A stretch of DNA of 64,000 nucleotides, taken from assembly GCA_965653565.1 (NCBI GenBank), contig CBFHAI010000015.1:1-64000 (forward strand), written 5' to 3'. The notes under the pieces were generated by a model. The model had not been told where the DNA came from. It searched no databases and saw only the letters and a list, made by a program, of their open reading frames with translations. Shown here piece by piece: positions 25,922 to 33,642 of the stretch. Both the position numbers and the translations under genes were made by a program. Source of the stretch: JALCLA01 sp965653565 (GTDB taxonomy: Bacteria > Pseudomonadota > Gammaproteobacteria > Xanthomonadales > Xanthomonadaceae). How positions within the stretch are numbered: position 1 is the first letter of the stretch; each line of letters begins with the position of its first letter.

Positions 25922-27682
25922 ATGCCAGCCACCGCCGCCTACGCGACGACGCCGACGGCCGCGCCGAAGGGCGCCGACGATATCTTCAAGGACAGCTTCG
26001 AGTCGGCCGCGCCGCCCGCGCCGGCCGGCCCCAGCGCCGCCGTGCGCGTGCTCAACAAGCTGGCCTACGGCCCGCGCGAGGGCGACATCGCCGCCTTCAA
26101 CGCGCTCGGCGCCAACGATGCGGCCCGTCTCACGGCCTGGGTGAACCAGCAGCTTTCGCCCGCGCTCGACGACAGCGCCTGCAACAACCGCATCGCCGCC
26201 GCGGCCTACACGACGACCTCGAAATCGCTGGCGCAGTTGTGGAGCGACCATGTGCGCGACCGCGACGATGCCGGCCTCGCCGATTATCCCTACCGCTATT
26301 ACCCGGCCGCCGAAACGCAGTGCCTGCGCATGCTGCGCGCGGTCTACAGCAGGCGCCAGGTGTACGAGCGCATGGTCGAGTTCTGGCACGACCATTTCAA
26401 TGTGCTCGGCTGGGAATTCAACATCGCGCCGGTGTTCGTGCACTACGACCGCGATGTGATCCGCCCGCGCGCCTTCGGCAATTTCCGCGCGCTGCTCGAA
26501 GAAGTGGCGAAGTCGCCGGCGATGCTGCAGTTCCTCGACAACAAATCGAGTTCGGTGACCGGCTTCAACGAAAACTTCGCGCGCGAACTGTGCGAGCTGC
26601 ACACGCTCGGCGCCGCGCATTATTTCCCCGGCAACAATCCGAACAACGTGCCGCGCGACAACAACGTCCCGCGCGGCTACTGCGACAACGATGTTTACGA
26701 GGCGGCGCGCGCGCTCACCGGCTGGACCATGCGCGACGATCACTGGCAGTTCCCGGCGATGCCCGAGTACGACAGCGGCGAGTTCCTCTACTTCGACACC
26801 TGGCACGACAAGGCCAGCAAATATTTCCTCGGCGAATTCATCCCGGCCTTCAATCCGGGCGGCGCACTCGCCGACGGCCGCGCCGTGATGGACGTGCTGT
26901 GCCGCCACATCGGCACGGCGCGGCATATCTGCGGCAAATTGATCAAGCGCTTCATCGGCGACAACGCGCCGCCGGCGCTGCTCGAATCGGCCGCGACGCT
27001 GTGGCAGGCGCAGTGGCAGGCGTCCGACCAGATCGCGCAGGTGCTGCGCCACATTCTGACGGCACCCGAAGTGCTTTCGGTATGGGGCGAAAAAACCAAG
27101 CGTCCGTTCGAGATCTTCGTGCAATCGATGCGCGCCACGAATGCCGAGTTCACGCCGGTGCCGTTCGCGCCGTGGGATCCGTACGGCCAGATGTCGAGCT
27201 ATCTCGACCAGACCGGCCACGGCCCGTTCCGCTGGCCGACGCCCGATGGCTATCCCGATGTCGGCACGAAATGGCAGTCGGTGAGTTCGCTCGCGCAGAC
27301 CTGGCGCTTGATGTCGCGCTTGCCGGAGTTGCGCGTGCCCGGCACCGGCGACCGCGCCTTCGTCATGCGCATCGAAGCGCTGACGCTGGCCGCGTTTCCG
27401 ACGGCGGCGGCGCGCACGTCGAATGCGATCGTCGATTTCTGGATCGATCGCATCATCGGTTTCCCGATCGCCGCGGCGCGCCGCACCCAACTGGTCGATT
27501 TCCTGCGCCAGAACGCCACCGCCGACACCGCGCTCGATCTGGTCACCGACACGCTGTCGCAAAGCGTGCCGCAGCACTACGGCGTGTGGAACGGCGGCAA
27601 TCTGAGCCGCCACTGCACCATCGCGCGATTGCGGGCCACCGTGTCGCTGATTTTCGCGTTGCCCGAGTTCTACCAGCGCTGA
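25922..27682 (+). CDS. DUF1800 family protein
   Basis: A 586-residue protein with the DUF1800 pattern: AVRVLNKLAYGPREGDI, RRQVYERMVEFWHDHFNV, GNFRALLEEVAKSPAMLQFLDN, NENFARELCELHTLG, and GKLIKRFIGDNAP. DUF1800 proteins are paired with DUF1501 proteins in many bacteria; their biochemical role is not established. An in-frame stop 19 bp upstream fixes the start near here; AAAGGGG serves as ribosome-binding site. No signal peptide is visible, although the partner has a Tat signal, so co-export is possible. Near the N-terminus DDIFKDSFES resembles the IFADGFE-type tail motif of Lysobacterales secreted proteins. Confidence 0.88.
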   Translation: MPATAAYATTPTAAPKGADDIFKDSFESAAPPAPAGPSAAVRVLNKLAYGPREGDIAAFNALGANDAARLTAWVNQQLSPALDDSACNNRIAAAAYTTTSKSLAQLWSDHVRDRDDAGLADYPYRYYPAAETQCLRMLRAVYSRRQVYERMVEFWHDHFNVLGWEFNIAPVFVHYDRDVIRPRAFGNFRALLEEVAKSPAMLQFLDNKSSSVTGFNENFARELCELHTLGAAHYFPGNNPNNVPRDNNVPRGYCDNDVYEAARALTGWTMRDDHWQFPAMPEYDSGEFLYFDTWHDKASKYFLGEFIPAFNPGGALADGRAVMDVLCRHIGTARHICGKLIKRFIGDNAPPALLESAATLWQAQWQASDQIAQVLRHILTAPEVLSVWGEKTKRPFEIFVQSMRATNAEFTPVPFAPWDPYGQMSSYLDQTGHGPFRWPTPDGYPDVGTKWQSVSSLAQTWRLMSRLPELRVPGTGDRAFVMRIEALTLAAFPTAAARTSNAIVDFWIDRIIGFPIAAARRTQLVDFLRQNATADTALDLVTDTLSQSVPQHYGVWNGGNLSRHCTIARLRATVSLIFALPEFYQR

Positions 27683-27689
27683 GGCCCTC

Positions 27690-29072
27690 ATGCAGACGAG
27701 TCGTCGTGGTTTCATCAAGGGTTGCTGCGCCGGTGCCTTGGCGCTCGGCGCGGGCAAGTCGGTCGCCTTCTTCGATCCGCTCGGCTTCAAGGGCGGCGCG
27801 CAACGCGAAACGCTGGTCTATCTGTTCCTGCGCGGCGGTTTCGACGGGCTGCACATGGTGGTGCCGTATTCCGGCGCCGATCGCATTGCATACGAAGTCA
27901 CGCGCGGCAATCTCGCGATTCCCACCAGCCGCCTGCGGCCGATCGCGGCGACCCCATGGGCCTGGCATCCGCGCGCCGGCGGTTTGCGCGGCGACGCCGT
28001 CGGCACCGCCGCCAAATACATGCAGGCGCTGTATCAGGAAGGCAAACTCGCGGTGATCCACGGCGCCGGCATGAGCACGGTGGTGAACCGCAGCCACTTC
28101 GACACGCAGGCTTATGTCGAACTCGGCACCCCGGGCAACAAGAGCACCGGCGCGGGCTGGATCGCGCGCCTGCTGCAGGCCGATACCGATGCACCGTCGA
28201 TCTTCGCGCCGGCGGTGGGATTCTCCGGCAATCGGCAGACTTCGCTGATCGGTGCCGACGAAGCCATCACGCTGGCCAGCGCGCAGGACTTCCGCACCGA
28301 TGGCTTCCATTGGAGCTGGAACGACAGCGACGGCAACATCAGCGGTCATCAAGGCGCGCACACGCGTCTGCTGCCGCTGTGGACCGGCGCCAGCTCGCTC
28401 GAAGTCAGCGGCCGCGCCGCCGCCGAAGCGCTCGGCGCGATGCGCAGCGTCGATTTCGGCCTTTACAGCGGCAGCAACACCGACGGCTATCAGCCGGCCG
28501 GCGGCGCGGTGTATCCGACCGACTACGGCGCCACGCTCGGCACGCAGCTGCGCAATCTCGCGCAACTGATCAAGCTCGATTCGGGCCTGCGCGTGGCCGC
28601 CGTCGACTACGGCTTCTGGGACACCCACGAAGGCCAGGGCATGCCGAACCCGGGCGTTGCGGATCACTACGATGCCTACGGCAATCTCACCGAAGGTCTG
28701 GCGCGCGCACTGCACGCGTTCTATACCGACCTCAACGCGGCCGGCCATATGGATCGCGTCACCGTCATCGTGCAGAGCGAATTCGGACGCCGCTTCAAGC
28801 CGAACGAATCGGGCGGCACCGATCACGGCTACGGCAATCTGATGTTCGCGCTCGGCAACGGCGTCGCCGGCGGCCAGATGCACGGCGCCTTCCCGGGCCT
28901 GGATTCGGCCAGCCTGTTCGAAGGCCAGGACGTGGACGTCACCACCGACTTCCGGCAGATCGTCGGCGAGGCGCTGGTGAAGCGCATGGGCCTGAGTGCC
29001 GGCCAGGTTTCCAGCGTGTTTCCGGACTTCGCCTACAGCGCCGGCGCGAGCAACGTTTTCGTCGCGGGGTAG
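27690..29072 (+). CDS. DUF1501 family protein with Tat signal
   Basis: A 460-residue protein beginning MQTSRRGFIKGCCAGALALGAG, a good twin-arginine signal. The body fits DUF1501 (sulfatase-like alkaline-phosphatase fold): LVYLFLRGGFDGLHMVVPYS, VIHGAGMSTVVNRSHFDTQAYVE, VDYGFWDTHEGQG, VIVQSEFGRRFKPNESGGTDHGYGNLMFALG. It begins 8 bp after the DUF1800 gene with a GAGG ribosome-binding site, so the two are one operon. It is followed by a 7-bp hairpin (29072-29089) without a T-run. Confidence 0.9.
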   Translation: MQTSRRGFIKGCCAGALALGAGKSVAFFDPLGFKGGAQRETLVYLFLRGGFDGLHMVVPYSGADRIAYEVTRGNLAIPTSRLRPIAATPWAWHPRAGGLRGDAVGTAAKYMQALYQEGKLAVIHGAGMSTVVNRSHFDTQAYVELGTPGNKSTGAGWIARLLQADTDAPSIFAPAVGFSGNRQTSLIGADEAITLASAQDFRTDGFHWSWNDSDGNISGHQGAHTRLLPLWTGASSLEVSGRAAAEALGAMRSVDFGLYSGSNTDGYQPAGGAVYPTDYGATLGTQLRNLAQLIKLDSGLRVAAVDYGFWDTHEGQGMPNPGVADHYDAYGNLTEGLARALHAFYTDLNAAGHMDRVTVIVQSEFGRRFKPNESGGTDHGYGNLMFALGNGVAGGQMHGAFPGLDSASLFEGQDVDVTTDFRQIVGEALVKRMGLSAGQVSSVFPDFAYSAGASNVFVAG

Positions 29073-29095
29073 GTCGGCTGTTGCCGACCGCAGCA

Positions 29096-29215
29096 TCACT
29101 GCGTCTTCTGCCCGGTATCCTCGCGAATCGGATTGCCGCTGCCGTTGGTGCGCTTGTTGTCGTCGCGTTCCTGCTGCTCGGCGTTCTCGGTTTTTTCCTT
29201 GCTTTGCTGATTCAT
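29096..29215 (-). CDS. small hydrophilic protein, 39 residues
   Basis: A short ORF convergent with the DUF1501 gene. It starts at an ATG preceded by AGGAG with 7-nt spacing. The product is extremely polar (MNQQSKEKTENAEQQERDDN then KRTNGSGNPIREDTGQKTQ), with no hydrophobic core, and is likely disordered. I do not recognise it. The good ribosome-binding site and non-shadow composition favour a real gene; longer frames on this strand are less convincing. Confidence 0.5.
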   Translation of the reverse strand: MNQQSKEKTENAEQQERDDNKRTNGSGNPIREDTGQKTQ

Positions 29216-29519
29216 GATCGTGCTCCTGTGGGTGCCTGTCGAGCGTATCGCCGAACGGCTGAACCTCGCTGCGACCACCGGCGAGTTCGACGGTGGCGGC
29301 CTGCCCCATGAGCAAATGGCGATAGCCTGCGAGCATCGCGCACGCGCCCTGTCGAGCGATCGAAGTTCGCGATTCGCCGCTTTTTCCGCCAAGCACGTTC
29401 CTGCTTCATTCGGGCGACCTTTCGCGCCGCTTTGCATCGATGTCGAATTCGCCGGGCACTGACACTCCCGCCCTCCGCCTCGCGTTCTACGGCCTGTTGC
29501 ATCATCGGGGAGTACAGGG
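29216..29519. other. divergent intergenic region
   Basis: About 300 bp between the small divergent ORF and the GGDEF gene. A + strand frame starting inside the small gene's leader is open for 82 codons but has no ribosome-binding site. No repeat or strong promoter hexamers are evident. Confidence 0.4.
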
Positions 29520-30419
29520 GTGTCTTTCAGTCCGGGTTATCCGTCCACGCTGCCGTGGAGCGCGTGCCGAGTCCTGCTGTTGCACAACGCGGCGAACGAC
29601 GACGCACTGTCGGACACCGCGCTCGCGACGGCGGCGGCGGGCTTCGGCCACACCATCGAAGTCACCCGCTCGCGCAGCCTGCGCGAGGCCGAGGCATCGC
29701 TGGCGCTGGGCGATATCGATGTGATCGTGTTCGATGCGGTCGAACCGGCGCGCGAAATCGACGAAGCGCAGGCCTTGCGCCGCGTGGCGTCCGGCACGCC
29801 TATCGTGCTGCTCACCGATGCCGACGAACACGACAAGGATGAATCGTCCGCGAGCTGGCCGGGCATCGTCGATCGGTTGCGCCGCCCGTATGTGGCCGCG
29901 ACCGATGTCGCGCGCGCGATCTGCTTCGCGCACTTGCGGCAGGCGCGCGCCGATACCGCGCTGGTGCGCAACGCGATCCGCGGCCAGCACACCGACGAAC
30001 TGACCGGCGTGCGCAACCGGCGCTATCTCGACGATATCGCGCGCGCCGGCGAATGGTCCGACTGGGGCTGCGTGCTGATCGCGCTGGAAGGGCTGCAGCC
30101 GATGCATGACGTCACCGGCTATCGCCGCAGCCGCGAAATCGTGCGCGGCGTCGCCGATTTTCTCTGCGGCCATGTGCGTGAAGGCGATGTCGTGATCCGC
30201 ACCGGCGACGAAGAATTCCTGCTGTTGCTGCCCGATGCCGCCGCCGCATCGACGCCGGCGCTGGCCGAGCGTCTCAGGCATGCGGCGGTCTACGCGCCCT
30301 GCGCGTTTTCGCTCGGCGTGGCGGTGCGCGGCGGCGACGAAACCTTGCAGCAGACGCTCGATCGAACCGCCACCCAACTGCGCTCGACCTGCAACCGGCC
30401 GGCGCTGCTCGCGACCTGA
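29520..30419 (+). CDS. GGDEF-domain protein with receiver-like N-terminus and variant GDEEF site
   Basis: A 299-residue protein starting with GTG (GGGGAG ribosome-binding site). Residues 15-125 look like a degenerate receiver (VLLLHNAANDD, IDVIVFDAVEP with D72, TPIVLLTDADE) lacking a clear phospho-acceptor set. A short helix leads into a GGDEF domain from DELTGVRNRRYLD (159). The active-site loop reads RTGDEEFLLLLP, so the second glycine of GGDEF is Asp and the catalytic Asp is Glu. An RxxD inhibitory-site motif (REGD, 220-223) sits exactly five residues before it. Diguanylate cyclase activity is uncertain; it may be a c-di-GMP or GTP sensor. Confidence 0.8.
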   Translation: MSFSPGYPSTLPWSACRVLLLHNAANDDALSDTALATAAAGFGHTIEVTRSRSLREAEASLALGDIDVIVFDAVEPAREIDEAQALRRVASGTPIVLLTDADEHDKDESSASWPGIVDRLRRPYVAATDVARAICFAHLRQARADTALVRNAIRGQHTDELTGVRNRRYLDDIARAGEWSDWGCVLIALEGLQPMHDVTGYRRSREIVRGVADFLCGHVREGDVVIRTGDEEFLLLLPDAAAASTPALAERLRHAAVYAPCAFSLGVAVRGGDETLQQTLDRTATQLRSTCNRPALLAT

Positions 30420-30505
30420 ATCCGACTCCGGCATCGGCCGCTCTATTGCGCCCGTTGCCGAGGCCGCTTTCGCGGCAAAAATCGTCCCGTCACTGCGGCG
30501 CTGAC

Positions 30506-30539
30506 CGATGATGGCGGAGCGCGAGCTTCGCCATCATCG
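30506..30539. terminator. hairpin after the GGDEF gene
   Basis: A 15-bp stem (CGATGATGGCGGAGC against its complement with one G-T pair) is capped by a GCGA tetraloop. No T-run follows immediately, so it could terminate weakly or protect the 3' end. Confidence 0.6.
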
Positions 30540-30700
30540 TTGCGAGCGGTCGTGCAATGCGGCCATTCGGCGGTCAAAGTACAACTCGCGCATGCAAACC
30601 TGAGCCCGATTTCAACGGCCTCGACCGTCCGCCGTCCGGTTTCGCGCGAAGTTCACTCGGCGCCCTCGACATTGCCTGCGAACCCCGCCAAGGAGCGCGC

Positions 30701-31183
30701 ATGAGCAGTCCGCAGGAAATCGAGCAGAAATTCTGGAAGCACCTGAAGTCCGACCGCACCGTGATGCTCGGACTCGACGGCGTCGAAGACGGCCACACGC
30801 GGCCGATGACGGCGCAAGTGATCGACGACCGCAGCCCGATCTGGTTCTTCACCTCGCGCGACAACGCGCTGGTGGCGAACCTGAAACCGGGCAACCGCGC
30901 CATCGGCGCTTTCAGCGCCAAGGATCACCAGTTGTTCGCCACCGTGCACGGCAGCCTCGCCGTGGACCACAACCGCGAAATGATCGATCGCCTGTGGAAT
31001 CCCTTCATCGCCGCCTGGTTCGAAGGCAAGGACGATCCGAACCTGACCCTGCTGCGTTTCGACGCCGATTCCGCCGAAGTGTGGTTGAACGAAAACAACC
31101 TGCTGGCCGGCGTGAAGATGCTGCTCGGCATCGACCCGAAGCAAGACTACAAGGACAAAGTGGCGAACGTCGACCTCGGCTGA
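30701..31183 (+). CDS. FMN-binding general stress protein, PNPOx-like split barrel
   Basis: A 160-residue protein of the pyridoxamine-phosphate-oxidase-like general stress family. Characteristic segments are MLGLDGVEDGHTRPMTAQV, SPIWFFTSRDNALVANLKPG, FSAKDHQLFATVHGSLAVDHNREMIDRLWNPFIAAWFEGKDDPNLTLLRFDADSAEVWL. A start further upstream is open, but AAGGAG precedes this ATG. Family members bind FMN or F420-like flavins and respond to stress; the reaction is unknown. Confidence 0.85.
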   Translation: MSSPQEIEQKFWKHLKSDRTVMLGLDGVEDGHTRPMTAQVIDDRSPIWFFTSRDNALVANLKPGNRAIGAFSAKDHQLFATVHGSLAVDHNREMIDRLWNPFIAAWFEGKDDPNLTLLRFDADSAEVWLNENNLLAGVKMLLGIDPKQDYKDKVANVDLG

Positions 31184-31193
31184 CACCGATTTC

Positions 31194-31299
31194 GTAGCCT
31201 GGATGCAGCGGAGCGGAATCGCGGAACCGGTTGCGGTGGCGTAACTTCGCGCCTCATCGCAGCGCCTCCCTGGATTCCGCTTCGCTGCATCCGGGCTAC
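31194..31299. repeat. inverted repeat of the GTAGCCYGGATGCAGCG type
   Basis: The left arm 31194-31221 (GTAGCCTGGATGCAGCGGAG...) and right arm 31272-31299 are inverted copies matching at 25 of 28 positions, separated by 50 bp. This sequence type is a common dispersed intergenic element in GC-rich proteobacteria. It lies just after the stress-protein gene and may end its transcript. Confidence 0.75.
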
Positions 31300-31710
31300 C
31301 CAACGCGCAACCCGCGCACGCGCCTGCTCGCCGGCGCTCACTTGGCGACCCCCCACCCGCCATTCGTCGCGAAGAAAAATATTCCTCGGTGTCGTCGCCC
31401 GCGGAATGCCTCGCACAAGTCGGCGCCGCAGCAGGATTTGTCGACACGCTCGCGCACATCGCGCGACGCGCATCGTGTCGTCTAGGAATCTGTCACCTGC
31501 ACCGATCGCAAAAAACTCGCTATAACAATTCCACGCGGGAACATCGAGCACGCACAACATCGATGTCGCGGTACGCGATGGAACGGTCATCCATCCAGGG
31601 GGATGCGATGTGTGGCAAGACGCGCTTCAAACGCTGCAGCGAAAGCTCAGCGGCGTAGTCGCTCGGCCCGAAAAACGGCGTTCGCACGCTTCCTTAGTCG
31701 AGGAGTCATC
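31300..31710. other. long leader region of the redox operon
   Basis: About 410 bp without a convincing gene. It contains a 16-bp motif (31479-31494) shared with the region upstream of the multiheme gene, then a TATAAC -10-like hexamer at 31521-31526 with a weak -35 (TGCACC) 17 bp before it. This would leave a leader of roughly 180 nt before the first gene. Confidence 0.45.
31479..31494. promoter_or_regulatory. shared motif CGTCTAGGAATCTGTC, copy 1
   Basis: This 16-mer matches 39943-39958 at 15 of 16 positions. The two copies precede the GMC/multicopper operon (216 bp) and the multiheme cytochrome gene (91 bp), and I found no third good copy. A common regulator or alternative sigma factor is the simplest explanation. 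Confidence 0.5.
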
Positions 31711-33123
31711 ATGAAACTTCCGCTTTCGCTGCATCGCCGGCCGTTGCATCGCCGCGTGCTCGTTGCCAGCCTGTTGACGGGCCTCGCCGCCTGTGCGGCA
31801 ACCTCGCCGATCACCGAAGACAAAGCTGCGGTGCAGGAAACCGCACCGGTCGCGCCGTTCGACCCCGTCGTCAGCGACTGCAACATCACGCCGCCGAATA
31901 CGCCGGTCACCACGGCACTGCTCACCAGCGGCCTGCCCTGCCAGCCGCAGTTCGTAGCACCGTTCGACCTGGACAACCTGCAACACGGGTTCGACTACTA
32001 CTCCTGGCTCACCTTCATCGCGCTCAACGCATCGACGCCGAACACCGCGCCGCTGCCGCAGAACGACGCGGGCACGCTATGGCAGGACTACGCGGAAATT
32101 TCCGACCTCATCCTGCCCGGCGGCGCCACGCCCGCGCCGTGGGGCTCGCCAAACAAGATTCCGGCTGCGTGCAAATCGCTCGACGACGGCGACAATCTGC
32201 GCGTGGTGCGCAAGTCGATGATCATCAAGACCGTCACCGGCGAAGTGATCGAACCGTTCGACACCGGCCCGCTGATCGACCAGAACGGCAACTACGTCCG
32301 CTACGAAATCCTGGTCAACCAGACGATGTACGAATACATCGTGCAGAACGGGCTTTTCAGCAAGGCCGGGCAGAACCTGTTCGCCGGCCCCGTCGATTTT
32401 CCCGAAGGCACCAACACCACCGGCAGCGACGGCACCATCGGCGCCATCATGGTGAAAGCCGCGTGGAAAGTGATGGCGCCGGGCGACGACGCCAGCCGCT
32501 TCCACATCGTCGAGGGCCTGGCCTACAACCCGCCGTCGGAAAATCCGAAGGTCGAAGAATCCTGCAGCAAGGTGACGCTCGGCCTGGTCGGCTGGCACGC
32601 TGCGCACAAGACGGCCGACGCACCGCAATGGATCTGGTCGACCTTCGAGCATGTTGACAACGCACCGAGCCAGGCGCAGGTCGACGCCGGCCAATTGCAG
32701 GCGCACTACAACTTCTATCGTCCCGGCTGCAGCGCGAAAGATTGCCCGGTCAACGAACCGCCGCCGCGTCCGTGGAATCCGGACGTGCAGCCGTTCCCGA
32801 ACGGCTACACCAGCCAGATCACGCGCGTGATTCCGATCACGCCGGACACCATCGCGCTCAACACGAGTTTCCAGTCGATTCTCGCCGGCACGGTGTGGCC
32901 GAACTACGAGTTGATCAGCACGCAGTGGCCGACGGATGCCGAAAGCAAGATCGATCCGACCGGCGTGCCAGCGCCCGATTTCCTCGCCAACGCCACGCTC
33001 GAAACCTACATCCAGGGCAGCGTGCCGCAGTCGTCGTCGAGCTGCATGGCCTGCCACGGCAATGCCGCCGACACCACCGGCCGCGCGTCGGATTTCACCT
33101 TCATTCTCGAACGCGCGCAGTGA
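31711..33123 (+). CDS. lipoprotein with C-terminal single-heme motif, paralogue A
   Basis: A 470-residue protein with a lipobox (LLTGLAAC, lipidated Cys near residue 27) and a GAGGAG ribosome-binding site. The C-terminus holds one CxxCH (SSSCMACHGNAADTTGRA) preceded by NATLETYIQGSV. The body is otherwise unrecognised (FDYYSWLTFIALNAS, VTLGLVGWHAAHKTADAPQWIWSTFEHVDNAP). The protein at 35627 shares the GLVG-W/F-H...IW-SFEH-NAP block, the WPNYELI/WQNYEMV block and the terminal CxxCH. It is first in the operon with the GMC dehydrogenase and is a plausible periplasmic electron acceptor anchored to a membrane. Confidence 0.8.
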   Translation: MKLPLSLHRRPLHRRVLVASLLTGLAACAATSPITEDKAAVQETAPVAPFDPVVSDCNITPPNTPVTTALLTSGLPCQPQFVAPFDLDNLQHGFDYYSWLTFIALNASTPNTAPLPQNDAGTLWQDYAEISDLILPGGATPAPWGSPNKIPAACKSLDDGDNLRVVRKSMIIKTVTGEVIEPFDTGPLIDQNGNYVRYEILVNQTMYEYIVQNGLFSKAGQNLFAGPVDFPEGTNTTGSDGTIGAIMVKAAWKVMAPGDDASRFHIVEGLAYNPPSENPKVEESCSKVTLGLVGWHAAHKTADAPQWIWSTFEHVDNAPSQAQVDAGQLQAHYNFYRPGCSAKDCPVNEPPPRPWNPDVQPFPNGYTSQITRVIPITPDTIALNTSFQSILAGTVWPNYELISTQWPTDAESKIDPTGVPAPDFLANATLETYIQGSVPQSSSSCMACHGNAADTTGRASDFTFILERAQ

Positions 33124-33168
33124 TCGCGCGATCGCGCCATCGACTCCCATTCGCCTGAGGCCCGACTC

Positions 33169-33642
33169 ATGAGCACTCCCGCCACTCCGATGCAGAACTT
33201 CATCAACCTGTCCGCGCTGCTCACCGGCATCGCGGCCGACAAGCTCGCGCCGGCGCTCGATCCGAAAAACGTCAAGCAGATCTACTACGACTACATCGAC
33301 GCGCAGGATTCCGCCGCGTTCCAGCAACTGCTGTCGATCTACGCCGCCAACGCCACGCAGCCGCCGGCCACCATCGCCGACATCGTCTTCAACCAGTCCG
33401 GCGCGTCGATCTGTTTTCTCGCGCGCAGCGTGATGCTCGCCTGGTATCTGGGCAGCTGGTACGCGCCGGCCGATCTGGCGCAAGGCCTGCCCACCAATGT
33501 CGTGATCTCGTCGATCGCCTACACCCAGGGCTGGTCGTGGAATGTCGCGCAGGCGCATCCGATGGGTTACAGCAACTTCCAGTTCGGTTACTGGGCGAGC
33601 AATCCGCCCAGCCTGAGCGATTACGTCGGAGGAGCAAGCTGA
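33169..33642 (+). CDS. small subunit of FAD-dependent sugar/alcohol dehydrogenase
   Basis: A 157-residue protein of the sorbitol/gluconate dehydrogenase small-subunit type: FINLSALLTGIAADKLAPALDPKNVKQIYYDYI, LLSIYAAN, SICFLARSVMLAWYLGSWY, ISSIAYTQGWSWNVAQAHPMGYSNFQFGYWASNPPSLSDYVGG. In related enzymes this subunit carries a twin-arginine signal and escorts the GMC subunit through Tat. No RR motif or signal is visible here, which is unusual. Its stop overlaps the GMC start by one base. Confidence 0.85.
   Translation: MSTPATPMQNFINLSALLTGIAADKLAPALDPKNVKQIYYDYIDAQDSAAFQQLLSIYAANATQPPATIADIVFNQSGASICFLARSVMLAWYLGSWYAPADLAQGLPTNVVISSIAYTQGWSWNVAQAHPMGYSNFQFGYWASNPPSLSDYVGGAS

Noticed and set aside
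25826..27790. A 654-codon - strand frame antisense to the DUF1800 gene
   Set aside because: Shadow of a well-supported gene; composition is typical of antisense frames in GC-rich DNA.
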